DNA of 46,591 nucleotides from an uncultured Oligoflexia bacterium (GCA_950061135.1 CATLVU010000007.1:1-46591); one strand, 5' to 3'; positions 8,247-16,574 are shown, counted from the stretch's first letter. The notes: generated from the sequence alone by a model not told the origin. Made by a program: numbers and translations.

Positions 8247-9380
8247 ATGGCCATAACTCAAGAAACTTTGCCTTGTGGCGATTCTCGATTTTCAGTTTAT
8301 GTAAATATTAGAAGTAGAGCTATGCCTCATATCAGGTGTCAAAAACGCATTAAAGGATTAAAGACTAAGGCAGAAGCAACTCGTAAAGAAAAGAAACTGA
8401 TCCAAGAACTTTCACAGAGAGTGGCTCAAGAAGAAGGGCATGGTTTCACTTGGAGAATGATCATTACCAAATGGGCGGCTGAAGTCGCCCAGCCTTCTTA
8501 TATTGAAAAGAGTTATAACCCAACAACTATTAGAGATTATGTTTCAATGCTTCATCGCTGGACTGAAAGTTGGCTTGATAGGCCTGCTACACAAATTACA
8601 AAGGGTGATGGGCGAGAAGTTTTTAATCGAGTAATTGAAGAAGGGAGAAGTAAGGCTTTTCAAAAGCGTCTTAAAAACACAATTAACATGATTTACAACT
8701 GGGCAATAGAGAATAGAGCAATTAGGGGAGTTTCCCATAGTCCTGTATTTGGTTTAAAGGTTGTTATTAAGCAAGATAAGAGACCCGAAATACTTAAGCC
8801 TCATGAAATACGAAAGCTTCTATATGAAGCTAAGGTACAGGATCATGACTGGTATTACATTTGGGCCATGGCACTTCTTACTGGAATGAGAAACGGTGAG
8901 CTATATGCTCTTAGGTGGGACGATATAGATTTTAGTGTATCTTTAATTAAGGTTGAGAGGTCATATAACTTTAAGATGGGGGAGTTCAAGGACACCAAGG
9001 CTGGTTACTGGCGTAGTGTACCTATTTCTTCTGAGCTTCGCTCCTTGCTTTTAGAGATAAAGAACCAATCTAAGTCTGAGTACGTTCTTCCAAGGCATAT
9101 TCTTTGGACTGGTGGTAAACAGGCTAAGATTCTAAAGATGTTTTGTAAATCAATTGACCTTCCCGAGATTCGTTTCCATACGCTGAGAGCTTGCTTCGCT
9201 ACTCAGCTTATTGGATCGGGAGTGGAGCCTGTTAAAGTGATGAAGATTTGTGGATGGAAGGATTTGAAAACTCTCGGAGTTTATTTACGGTTAGCTGGAA
9301 TAGATGAAAGAGGAGTTACTGAGGGACTTAACTTTTTACCTAGCAGTAATGTGGATAAGCAAATGCAGAGTTTATTGTAG
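8247..9380 (+). CDS. int: Tyrosine integrase of the conjugative element
   Basis: 377 residues. An N-terminal arm-binding region (1-65) and a SAM-like core-binding domain (about 70-170) precede the catalytic domain. The active-site residues can be read: Arg215 in TGMRNGEL, a lysine in the KDTKAGYWR hairpin, His311 and Arg314 in HTLR, Trp337 in GWKDL, and nucleophile Tyr346 in VYLRLAG. It catalyses site-specific integration and excision. An upstream GGAGG site and the adjacent excisionase support the start. A 45-residue C-terminal fragment of a close relative survives at 43282-43416. The attachment site should lie just beyond the gene, but no partner repeat is visible in this window. Confidence 0.9.
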   Translation: MAITQETLPCGDSRFSVYVNIRSRAMPHIRCQKRIKGLKTKAEATRKEKKLIQELSQRVAQEEGHGFTWRMIITKWAAEVAQPSYIEKSYNPTTIRDYVSMLHRWTESWLDRPATQITKGDGREVFNRVIEEGRSKAFQKRLKNTINMIYNWAIENRAIRGVSHSPVFGLKVVIKQDKRPEILKPHEIRKLLYEAKVQDHDWYYIWAMALLTGMRNGELYALRWDDIDFSVSLIKVERSYNFKMGEFKDTKAGYWRSVPISSELRSLLLEIKNQSKSEYVLPRHILWTGGKQAKILKMFCKSIDLPEIRFHTLRACFATQLIGSGVEPVKVMKICGWKDLKTLGVYLRLAGIDERGVTEGLNFLPSSNVDKQMQSLL

Positions 9381-9575
9381 GCCATATTTGTCGTCTCTTA
9401 TCGAGATCATTGTTCGTGGAAATACATTTCTTAAATACCAGGAGAAATAATATTTGCACTTAATGGTGCAGGGCGCATTGATCTAATGTTCTACCTCTTG
9501 TGGATATTTATACTGTGACTTAAAATATTAGTTATGATATTACGATAAAGAATCAAAATAATTTAAGGAATAATT

Positions 9576-10640
9576 GTGCAAATTGAACAAATTAGCTTAG
9601 ATCAACTTTCTTTTGATCCGGAGAATCCAAGACTTCCTTCAAGCCTTAGAAAGGCAAAACAGAAACAAATTATTGAATGGATGTTACTTGATGCGTCATT
9701 GCTGGATCTAATGTCGTCTATAGCCCAGAACGGTTTTTTTGCAGGAGAACCAATTTTAGTTGTTAAAAATGGTAATGATTACCATGTTGTGGAGGGGAAC
9801 CGTAGGTTAGCTGCAACTTTACTTTTAAATAATCCAGGTATCTCTAAAACCAAGAGCCGATCAATTAGTGAAATTCTTGAATCATCTAAACCTGAAAATA
9901 TTCCTACAAGTTTACCTGCTGTCATTTTTCCATCTAAAAATGAAGTACTAGATTATTTAGGTTATAGGCACGTTACAGGTATTAAGAGCTGGGGGCCATT
10001 AGCTAAGGCTAGATATTTAAATGAGCTATATAATAGCTTGAAAGGAAGAGCTTCTTTTGAGGACAAATGTAGAAAGCTTGCACGTAAAATTGGTAGTAAA
10101 TCTCCTTATACAAAACAACTACTTGTTTCGTATTGGCTTTTTGAAATTTTGGAAGAAAATGGTTTTTATAAAATTAGAGGATTAAGTGAAGAAAGTATTG
10201 AGTTTTCTCACATGTATGACTCCTTAAGATTTACAGGTCTTAGAGAGTTTCTCAATATTGAATTCGAGTCACGAGATCCAATAAAAAACCTTGATAAGAA
10301 AAATTACAAAGAATATTGTACATGGCTTTATGAAAAGAGTGAGGGGCAAACTAGGCTTGGTGACAGTAGACAGCTGAAGGTTTTAAATAAAGTCGTTCAG
10401 TCTAAAGAGGCTCTACATGCATTTCGTTCGGGAAAAAGCCTTTCCGAGGCGAGTCAGTACTCCGATTACCCTGATGAACTTTTACAGAAACATATTTATG
10501 ATGCATACCAGATAATGAAAGAGGCCCTTGATGTGTCAGGTAGAGCAAATCATTTAAGTGAAGTTGATTTAGATAATTTAAAAAGTATTTCGAAGTTTTC
10601 TAAAATGATCCACTCATCATTCTTTAATGATGACTTTTAG
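9576..10640 (+). CDS. ParB/Srx-fold domain protein (putative nuclease or ATPase), accessory
   Basis: 354 residues starting at GTG 9576 with AAGGAA seven bases upstream. The first 110 residues show the ParB/sulfiredoxin N-terminal domain: SFDPENPRLP, then FFAGEPILVV, then YHVVEGNRRLAATLLL with the GNRR motif at about 73-76. This fold binds nucleotide and can act as DNase or CTPase. The remaining residues are helical and unrecognised. It is not a chromosomal ParB: there is no ParA neighbour and no parS-like site nearby. The gene is 12 bases upstream of the Lys-repeat protein and immediately beyond the element's integrase, so it is probably defence or stability cargo. Confidence 0.65.
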   Translation: MQIEQISLDQLSFDPENPRLPSSLRKAKQKQIIEWMLLDASLLDLMSSIAQNGFFAGEPILVVKNGNDYHVVEGNRRLAATLLLNNPGISKTKSRSISEILESSKPENIPTSLPAVIFPSKNEVLDYLGYRHVTGIKSWGPLAKARYLNELYNSLKGRASFEDKCRKLARKIGSKSPYTKQLLVSYWLFEILEENGFYKIRGLSEESIEFSHMYDSLRFTGLREFLNIEFESRDPIKNLDKKNYKEYCTWLYEKSEGQTRLGDSRQLKVLNKVVQSKEALHAFRSGKSLSEASQYSDYPDELLQKHIYDAYQIMKEALDVSGRANHLSEVDLDNLKSISKFSKMIHSSFFNDDF

Positions 10641-10652
10641 TATTGAGCTAGA

Positions 10653-11885
10653 ATGAAGACTGGAAAGAAAAAATATACAAAAAAGAAAGCTTCAAAAAAG
10701 AAAGTCTCAAAGAAGAAAGCTTCAAAAAAGAAAGCTTCAAAAAAGAAAGTCTCAAAAAAGAAAGTCTCAAAAAAGAAAGTCTCAAAAAAGAAAGTCTCAA
10801 AAAAGAAAGTCTCAAAGAAGAAAGCTTCAAAAAAGAAAGTCTCAAAAAAGAAAGTCTTAAAAAAGAAAGCTTCAAAAAAGACAAAGAGAAAGCTAAGTGA
10901 TTATACCGTAAAGGTAACTGATTTATCGCTAAGTAATGTTAAGCCTTCATCTTTTTCCACGTACTACAACTATTGGGCAGACTTCTTAGAAATGTATTGT
11001 TTGTTTATAGATGGTCGAATTGCTTCAATAGATGATTTGGATGATATTAATATTGACTCACATGTTGGAAATGAGTTTGATGTTAATGGAATAGATGAAT
11101 CAATAACAAATAATGGTAAAATTGAGGATGTTTATAACTTTGTAGAGAGTAGAAAAGCATTATTTGGAGCAAGTTACCCATTTCAAATTGAGCCTAAAAC
11201 AAGAAAAATTACGTTAAAGAAGAATTTAGATAATAGTCACAAATTATACCTTTCATTACTGATAAGTAGTAATCCATCTTTTTTCAAAAAAAAATACCAT
11301 AAATGGACTAAAGAGTTTGAATCCTTTTCACGAAATATACTAAAAATATTTATGCCAAAAAACTCTATAGTAGCTAACTTTGGAGCAAGTGGAATAGTAA
11401 GCAATATTTTTAAGTCTAATAAAGTTAAACAAAGATTTATAGAATTATCTAAGCATATCAAAATTCCTACTACCGTAGAATTTGATAAAATACCAGATAA
11501 TAGGTCGGGGGATTTAGAAATTGATCTGGTATCTTGGAAAAAGTTTGCTCCTAGGAATAATGGAAGAGGTACAGTTGTAGCATTCGCTCAGTGCTCATGT
11601 GGAAAAGATTGGGTAAAGAAACAAAAATCAATTGCACAGGACACCCTTCGGAAGTATTTAGCTATCAAAGATAATATACTTTCATTTATTTTTGTTCCTC
11701 AAGCCTTAAGAGCTGTGGATGGTTCTTGGGAAAAACCGTATGAAATAGAGAGTGTAATTGTAATTGATAGATTAACGATCCTGCGCTCATTCAAAAAAGC
11801 TGAACTTGAAAAAATGTATAAAGCACATTTCAAAAATCTGCTTGAGCCTTTGTTAAAGATATCATTTAATCATTTTGATATTTAA
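10653..11885 (+). CDS. Lys-repeat protein with putative PD-(D/E)xK-type C-terminal domain
   Basis: 410 residues. Residues 10-74 are thirteen copies of a five-residue repeat KKK(A/V)S (one copy ends in L), a histone-H1-like basic tail that should bind nucleic acid non-specifically. A helical region follows (95-265). The C-terminal part has Asp287/Glu289/Asp291 in SGDLEIDLVSW and, after a strand, QCSCGKDW (Gln313-Trp320, Lys318). An acidic strand followed by a Q/E-x-K strand is the layout of PD-(D/E)xK nucleases with Gln replacing Glu. I do not recognise a named family. It follows the ParB-fold gene by 12 bases and probably shares its transcript. Confidence is high that it is a gene, modest for nuclease. 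Confidence 0.6.
   Translation: MKTGKKKYTKKKASKKKVSKKKASKKKASKKKVSKKKVSKKKVSKKKVSKKKVSKKKASKKKVSKKKVLKKKASKKTKRKLSDYTVKVTDLSLSNVKPSSFSTYYNYWADFLEMYCLFIDGRIASIDDLDDINIDSHVGNEFDVNGIDESITNNGKIEDVYNFVESRKALFGASYPFQIEPKTRKITLKKNLDNSHKLYLSLLISSNPSFFKKKYHKWTKEFESFSRNILKIFMPKNSIVANFGASGIVSNIFKSNKVKQRFIELSKHIKIPTTVEFDKIPDNRSGDLEIDLVSWKKFAPRNNGRGTVVAFAQCSCGKDWVKKQKSIAQDTLRKYLAIKDNILSFIFVPQALRAVDGSWEKPYEIESVIVIDRLTILRSFKKAELEKMYKAHFKNLLEPLLKISFNHFDI
10680..10874 (+). repeat. 13 tandem copies of a 15-bp coding repeat
   Basis: The unit reads AAAAAGAAAGTCTCA or AAAAAGAAAGCTTCA and encodes KKKVS or KKKAS. Copies are nearly identical at DNA level, differing mainly at the GTC/GCT codon plus rare A/G changes. 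Because the unit is a multiple of three, slippage would change tail length without breaking the frame. A long minus-strand frame across it (Leu/Ser-rich) is only the complement of the repeat. Confidence 0.95.
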
Positions 11886-12001
11886 TAGAATATATCGATT
11901 AGCTCTTTTAATTTTATTTTTGAAGTTTTGGAACGTATCACCAGTGATTCCAGATCAAAAAAATGTAAATAGTATTGAAAAAATGGCAGTGAGGTAAAGT
12001 T

Positions 12002-13159
12002 TTGGCCCAAGTTAATCTAGATGTAGATAACCTTTATAAACCTATAGTCATCGACGTCGATGATCTTTGTGGAATCTCTATGAGTACTGCGAAGGAAGGT
12101 GAATTGGTACAAGTTTTAAAAAAATGTTTTTTTAATTCTTATGAGGTAAATCATAAAACTTTTTTTGACGCGGTTCTTAGTCCATTTTCATGTCATTTAA
12201 GCAGAGATATTAATAATCTTATTGTAATCGTTCGAGAAAAGAAGGCACATATATACACAAGATTTCCGTTGACGATGAGAATTCGACCAAAGGTAGATAT
12301 TAAACAATATCACGCTGTATTTGAAGACCAAATTTTGGACATCGATGGAGTTGAGTTTAAAGATTCTATTTTTAACTTAGAAATTAAGGATGGTGACAAA
12401 CTTATATGGCTATTTCGAAATGACTGGAACTTTGGCCTTTATTTTGATTTTTCAGGAGAGCTTAAGTCAAACTCAATCTCAACAATACTCGGGAATTGTT
12501 ATAAAAAGTTAAAGTTTTATGGATTGTATGAATTTCTATCCTCCGAAGATCAATTTAATAAGCTACTTGATACTGGGTGGTTTCCTTTTGTCCAAATATT
12601 AGGGAAAGATTTTGATCGTTTACGCGAAGCGAGTGAGAATAAAGACTTTACCAATATAGAGGAGTCAATAATAAATTCTTTCAATGAAGAGAGGGTTAAA
12701 TCATTTTCTCAATATTGGTGGAGGAATTCTATTTTTTTAGATAAAAAAAATATATTAAATGCAGGTTTGAATGCTTATCTAGCAAAGACTTCTGAGCAAA
12801 CTATAAACTGCATAAAAAACTTATCTTCTGAAATTGAAGGTATTATTCGATTGGACTTTCATTTGTCTCATGGAAGAAAACCAACGATGAGGGAGCTTAA
12901 AGAGTATATCTTGAGCTGTGGCAAAAATAAGTTTTCGGATGGGGATAGTTTAGGTTTTCCTGGTTTATTTTTTCGGTATTTAAATGACGTTATTTTTAAA
13001 GACTTTGATGTCGAAAAAGATGAAATTCCATTATCAAGACATTCCGTTTCTCATGGTATCGCTGAAGTAGGTGATTATTCGAGAGAAAGAGCATTGCAAC
13101 TCATTTTGACTCTAGATCAGATTTACTTTTATATTGGCCGTAACAGCTCTACAAATTAA
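12002..13159 (+). CDS. Unknown protein with C-terminal HEPN-like Rx4H motif
   Basis: 385 residues from TTG 12002, with GAGGT six bases upstream. Most of the protein is unrecognised; residues 1-160 are beta-rich with several W/F motifs (WLFRNDWNFGLYF). The end carries SRHSVSHGIAEVGDYSRERALQLILTL, in which Arg346-x4-His351 matches the catalytic signature of HEPN ribonucleases and sits before a long helix as in that fold. Related C-termini (R-H-x3-H-G followed by a helical segment) are common in uncharacterised abortive-infection-like proteins. It follows the ParB/Lys-repeat pair by 116 bases in the same direction and could be the effector of that cluster. That role is inference. Confidence 0.5.
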   Translation: MAQVNLDVDNLYKPIVIDVDDLCGISMSTAKEGELVQVLKKCFFNSYEVNHKTFFDAVLSPFSCHLSRDINNLIVIVREKKAHIYTRFPLTMRIRPKVDIKQYHAVFEDQILDIDGVEFKDSIFNLEIKDGDKLIWLFRNDWNFGLYFDFSGELKSNSISTILGNCYKKLKFYGLYEFLSSEDQFNKLLDTGWFPFVQILGKDFDRLREASENKDFTNIEESIINSFNEERVKSFSQYWWRNSIFLDKKNILNAGLNAYLAKTSEQTINCIKNLSSEIEGIIRLDFHLSHGRKPTMRELKEYILSCGKNKFSDGDSLGFPGLFFRYLNDVIFKDFDVEKDEIPLSRHSVSHGIAEVGDYSRERALQLILTLDQIYFYIGRNSSTN

Positions 13160-13356
13160 TTAAATAGATGTTTTTTTTATATGCATAAGTTAACTAGATA
13201 CTTGCCTACACTTCTGATTAGTATTAAAATGAATTTAACCAAACGTTACACAAAAGAGTAGTGATAACGTTTATCGAAAGATAGGACCGTCGTGGCTATT
13301 TTGGCTACACTTGCTAATATGACCTCAATGAAAACAAAGCGTTGCAAGTCTGTCGG

Positions 13357-13367
13357 CACCTCCACCA
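13357..13367 (+). other. Possible 3'-end remnant of a tRNA-Ala or tmRNA gene
   Basis: The bases CACCTCCACCA match the 3' acceptor strand, discriminator A and CCA end of an alanine-type tRNA or tmRNA, with T at position 70 that would form the G3-U70 pair. Upstream, a T-loop-like TTGCAAGTC occurs (13342-13350), but spacing to the acceptor is two bases too long and the stem does not pair, so no full gene is present. Fourteen bases downstream is a strong terminator. Islands often insert into such 3' ends, so this may be an old attachment site. It could also be chance. Confidence 0.25.
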
Positions 13368-13380
13368 GACACAGTTTTTA

Positions 13381-13406
13381 AAAGCATCGTTTCAGATGCT
13401 TTTTTT
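13381..13406 (+). terminator. Rho-independent terminator
   Basis: Perfect 8-bp stem AAAGCATC / GATGCTTT (13381-13388 and 13395-13402) with a six-base loop, running into a run of T to 13406. A's precede the stem, so it could act in both directions. It closes the 12002-13159 transcript or a lost RNA gene ending at 13367. Confidence 0.85.
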
Positions 13407-14056
13407 ATTTCAGCAATATTAAGAGTAGGGCTGAGTTTTATGTAGAGAGTGAGGTTGAGCAGTATCATCGTAAGTTACGTACTTGGTCTGAAGAGATGGA
13501 GGTAAAGGCAAAGAGGGTGTGGGAGTCTAAAAGGTTAAAAGCTCTTGCTGTTCCAGTTCTTCCTGTATTAACAAATGATTCGGATAGTTATATTGAAGAG
13601 ATACATGTCCATATGACTTTTCCAAGAGATAAAGTAATTCTTTTAAAAGAGCTTCCAGATGAAGAAGCATATCCTGTTAAACCCAAAAAGCCACAATACC
13701 TTCTAAAGAGCAATGTTTCGAGGGGGCTAGAAATGGCTATGAAGCTGTCAGATAGTTTAAATTATATGTTCCCAACAGAAGCTTCAGGTCCAAGCTTTAA
13801 AATGGATAACTTTATACTTTCAAATGTGAAAAAACCTTATTGGGGCCCATACATAAAAGAGAATCAAGTGCAGTTTCAAACCGATAGTTTGAGGCAAGGG
13901 TGGAGACAAGATAGATGGCCACATTTTTATATTGTACCTACTGAGCCTTGTGTTGAAATGGAGTTTTCTGTCGAAATTACGGCTAAAAGTATTAAGGGGA
14001 AAATTCTTAAGGAATCGAAGCTGAAAGTCGTAAGTAATAGTTATATTTCTGACTAG
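13382..14056 (+). pseudogene. Headless ORF of unknown function (5' end lost)
   Basis: An ATG at 13496 gives a 186-residue product, but the frame is open back to 13382 and the upstream codons look protein-like (EFYVESEVEQYHRKLRTWSE runs straight into the ATG as one charged helix). There is no start codon with a ribosome site in that extension, and it runs back into the terminator stem, so the gene has probably lost its beginning at a junction near 13410. The remainder has a beta-rich C-terminal half (PHFYIVPTEPCVEMEFSVEI) and no motif I recognise. If expressed at all it would be from 13496, which lacks a clear ribosome site. Confidence 0.55.
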
Positions 14057-14080
14057 AATTGCCTATGTTTAAGATCTGTA

Positions 14081-14130
14081 TAACTTAGGATGTTTTATCG
14101 CCCTAGAGCCGACATCTTGGCTTGATTTTA
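14081..14130 (+). repeat. Imperfect direct repeat, copy 1 of 2
   Basis: About 50 bases starting TAACTTAGG and ending CTTGATTTTA recur at 14216-14266 with about three quarters identity (TAACTTAGG..TTTATCGCC..CGACAT.TT..GCTTGATTT). Each contains a GC-rich dyad-like centre. Neither copy is coding. They are the main content, with the operators below, of the 380-base gap 14057-14436. Confidence 0.7.
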
Positions 14131-14215
14131 TATTAGAGTTCAGACTATGTGCATGGATTTACTCATTTGTAACGCAGGAAACGTGTTTGTAACATTATTT
14201 TGTTACGATCACGTT

Positions 14216-14266
14216 TAACTTAGGTTCGCTTTATCGCCTCTGGGGCGACATTTTGAGCTTGATTTA
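14216..14266 (+). repeat. Imperfect direct repeat, copy 2 of 2
   Basis: Second copy of the 50-base element at 14081. Between the copies lies a nested dyad (AACGTG...CACGTT enclosing GTAAC...GTTAC, about 14180-14216) that could be a hairpin or protein-binding site. Further right AACCAC/GTGGTT (about 14345-14360) is a small hairpin. Confidence 0.6.
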
Positions 14267-14392
14267 AACCTGGCGGGGTATAGAAGCTGAGTTAGCTCTT
14301 GTTCACTTAAATTGACTGATTTGTTAACCTAGGTAAACCCTAGAAACCACCTAAGTGGTTGATTTGACGTTTTATGTAACATTGTTTCATGC

Positions 14393-14439
14393 AGTGTACA
14401 CTAAATATTTTGTGTACACTAAGTCTTTAGTGTACAATG
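14393..14439 (+). promoter_or_regulatory. Three 18-bp phased operator repeats (GTGTACACTAA)
   Basis: AGTGTACACTAA at 14393, TGTGTACACTAA at 14411 and AGTGTACAATGA at 14429 share the palindromic core GTGTACAC (degenerate in the third) and are spaced exactly 18 bases apart. The third overlaps the proposed start codon at 14437. Repeats upstream of an AbiEi-type antitoxin gene are expected operators for autoregulation by that family. Confidence 0.75.
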
Positions 14440-15681
14440 AACGATAAGATGAATGTGAATGAAGAAGAAATAAATAAGCTATTATCCCCATTTTCATTTC
14501 AAGACGTTTTGAGAGGACTTGATCTCAATGCGGCAGAAATTGAAGAAGCCGAAAAAGATAAGTTACTTGGAAAAGTAGATGGATACCTGTCTTCTAATAG
14601 AGGGGATTATCTCATTGAAATAAAAAAATATCATGATCTTCGATATGCTAGTGTACTTCCTAGTATGTTTGAAAGCTTTGCTTCAAGGCGTTTCTTAAGA
14701 CATGACTCAAAAAGTAAGAGAGTAGACCTACCAATCCTCTTAATTGCTAGAGTAAAAAAACTATCTGATTCTTTCTTAGATAATGCTCTCGAGTTTTTTG
14801 ATCGCTATGAAAGTAGAGAGTTTAATTGGATATTAATCGATGATTCTGGAAAGCTCGTTGGGAACTTTGAGGGGAGTATTTTAGAAAGGTCTATTCATAA
14901 AGAGTTGAATCGTAAAATTGAATTGCATAAAAAAGAATATAAGCAGAAGCTTTCATTTTCTCCTATTCAGCAATGGTTGTTAAAATGTTTACTGTTAAAT
15001 GGATTGAGTGAAAAGCTCTGGCCATTTAAATTTCAAAGAAAAATTCATGATTATAAAATACTTTCAAAGTTTTCAGGCGTAAGCGAAAGTTCATGTTTTA
15101 ACTTCGTAAAGCTTTTACAGGAACAAGAGTATCTTCATATAGATGGCCATGAATATCAGTTTAGAGACTTAAAGAAATTATTTGATATGTGGGAGATGAA
15201 CTATTCCTCTTCTAGAAAGGAAGAAGTTTATTTATCCCCGATAAGGCCAATGATCTCTTTAGAGGAATGGCGAGAAGAAGCATTCCATTATTTCCATAAA
15301 GTAAGCCATCAAATTGAAAAAAAGTTAGCCGTTATCATGAGTGGTCATCTAGCTTGTCGAGAACTCGACTTATCATGGTCGAATAACAAGTCAGTCATCT
15401 TTCATGCTAAGAAAGACCAAGAGGATGTATTAGAAAAATTTATTAAGAGAATGAAGCTTCGGATCTCTGATAATCCTGAGGATGGAATTAAGCTTGTTTT
15501 ACATAAAAGCGAGTTCCCAGTTATACAAGTCGCTAGAGAGCACAGAGAATTAAATATAGCGGACCCTATCCAACTTCTTTTAGATGTTCAGTATTCAGGA
15601 GGAAGAGGAAGGGAGCAAGCTGATTATATTTATGAGAGAGTTCTAGAGAAGCACTTTAGGAGCATGGGATGGAAGAATTAA
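14437..15681 (+). CDS. AbiEi-like antitoxin/regulator of a type IV toxin-antitoxin pair
   Basis: 414 residues. The middle contains a winged-helix segment (QQWLLKCLLLNG, then YKILSKFSGVSESSCFNFVKLLQEQEYL, about 180-225). The C-terminus has ADPIQLLLDVQYSGGRGREQA (about 384-404), the conserved closing motif of AbiEi-type antitoxins. The N-terminal 130 residues resemble a nuclease-like fold (GDYLIEIKKYHDLR) without a confirmed active site. AbiEi represses its operon and blocks the cognate nucleotidyltransferase. No ribosome site precedes ATG 14437 and the third operator overlaps it; ATG 14449 is an alternative. The stop overlaps the next gene by 13 bases. Confidence 0.65.
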   Translation: MNDKMNVNEEEINKLLSPFSFQDVLRGLDLNAAEIEEAEKDKLLGKVDGYLSSNRGDYLIEIKKYHDLRYASVLPSMFESFASRRFLRHDSKSKRVDLPILLIARVKKLSDSFLDNALEFFDRYESREFNWILIDDSGKLVGNFEGSILERSIHKELNRKIELHKKEYKQKLSFSPIQQWLLKCLLLNGLSEKLWPFKFQRKIHDYKILSKFSGVSESSCFNFVKLLQEQEYLHIDGHEYQFRDLKKLFDMWEMNYSSSRKEEVYLSPIRPMISLEEWREEAFHYFHKVSHQIEKKLAVIMSGHLACRELDLSWSNNKSVIFHAKKDQEDVLEKFIKRMKLRISDNPEDGIKLVLHKSEFPVIQVAREHRELNIADPIQLLLDVQYSGGRGREQADYIYERVLEKHFRSMGWKN

Positions 15682-16514
15682 AAATCGATAAAGAGTTTTA
15701 TGATGCTTTTAAGAAGCTTCTAGTAGGTCTTGAAGATTACAATAAAGAGATTGTAATAATTGGTGGATTGGCGAATGCTCTTTATCAATATCATGAGCAT
15801 GGTCAAAATAGTAGACTTGGAGTACTTGCAACAAAGGACCTCGATGTTTTAACATCTGATAAAGTAACGATATTGAATAAATCAATAATTGATGGACTCT
15901 CTGAGCAGGGCTTTATCGTAGACCCTAAGCCTATTGAAGATAAAATAATCACCAAATTTACATTGCCTGATACGAATTTTGAAATTGAATTTCTTTGCCC
16001 TATGAAGGGAGGAGATCCCGATAAAGAAGGAAAGAGGCAATTAGTTAAAGAAATTCAGGATGGTGTTAAGGCCCAACCTTTGAGATATCTTGATCTTGCT
16101 TTGTTTGATCCTTGGACCATCAATTCAAAAAACATTCCTGAACTAAATGACATAGACATAGATATTCAAATTCCAAACCCTGGAGCATATCTTATTCAAA
16201 AGTTTATAATCAAGGATAGAAGAAAGCCTGCTTTTGCCCAGAAGGATTGCTTTTATATTTATGAACTACTTTTAAAGTTTAGAGATAACTTTGAAATACT
16301 TAAAAGGTGTATCGACGATCTTGTTGTGAAGAATACACAAAGGGGTGGATACAAGAAAGTGAGAGGCTTTAAAGAAGACTTTAAAGATTACTTTGCATCT
16401 AATCAGGCCGAAGGAACGCTACGTTGTCACAGAGAGCTTAAGGAAAGAGATTACGACTCTATTGATATTGAAGATGTGCAGGCTGTTTTTGATCTGTTTT
16501 TTGAAGAGTTATAA
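15669..16514 (+). CDS. AbiEii-like nucleotidyltransferase toxin
   Basis: 281 residues. The N-terminus reads IVIIGGLANALYQ with the GG motif at 32-33, then TKDLDVLT with Asp57 and Asp59, then FEIEFLCP as the third acidic strand. This is the minimal GG...DxD...(D/E) active site of the polymerase-beta-type nucleotidyltransferases that include AbiEii/MenT toxins, which modify tRNA or other targets with NTPs. A conserved tail (KAQPLRYLDLALFDP, later a helical C-terminus) follows. It is translationally coupled to the AbiEi-like gene (13-base overlap), with TTAGGAGC ahead of the start. Target unknown. Confidence 0.68.
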   Translation: MEELKIDKEFYDAFKKLLVGLEDYNKEIVIIGGLANALYQYHEHGQNSRLGVLATKDLDVLTSDKVTILNKSIIDGLSEQGFIVDPKPIEDKIITKFTLPDTNFEIEFLCPMKGGDPDKEGKRQLVKEIQDGVKAQPLRYLDLALFDPWTINSKNIPELNDIDIDIQIPNPGAYLIQKFIIKDRRKPAFAQKDCFYIYELLLKFRDNFEILKRCIDDLVVKNTQRGGYKKVRGFKEDFKDYFASNQAEGTLRCHRELKERDYDSIDIEDVQAVFDLFFEEL

Positions 16515-16574
16515 TTAAGTATTATTATCTTCCTTGCTTCTTTTCGCTGTGCTGGGAACTTTTGAGGTGACTAT

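Noticed and set aside
9381-9575. Possible attachment site after the integrase (TTATCGAGAT also occurs in the oriT region at 7191)
   Set aside because: A 10-base match in AT-rich DNA is weak and no second flanking copy at an element end is visible.
9576-10640. Plasmid partition ParB
   Set aside because: No ParA gene, no parS-like repeats and no HTH typical of plasmid ParB; only the N-terminal fold is shared.
10648-10884. Leu/Ser-rich minus-strand reading frame
   Set aside because: It is the complement of the 15-bp Lys repeat and has no start site or other support.
13291-13380. Short plus-strand ORF (GTG start, about 29 codons)
   Set aside because: Weak ribosome site, low-complexity Thr/Ser/Lys content and overlap with the tRNA/tmRNA-like end; no support as a gene.
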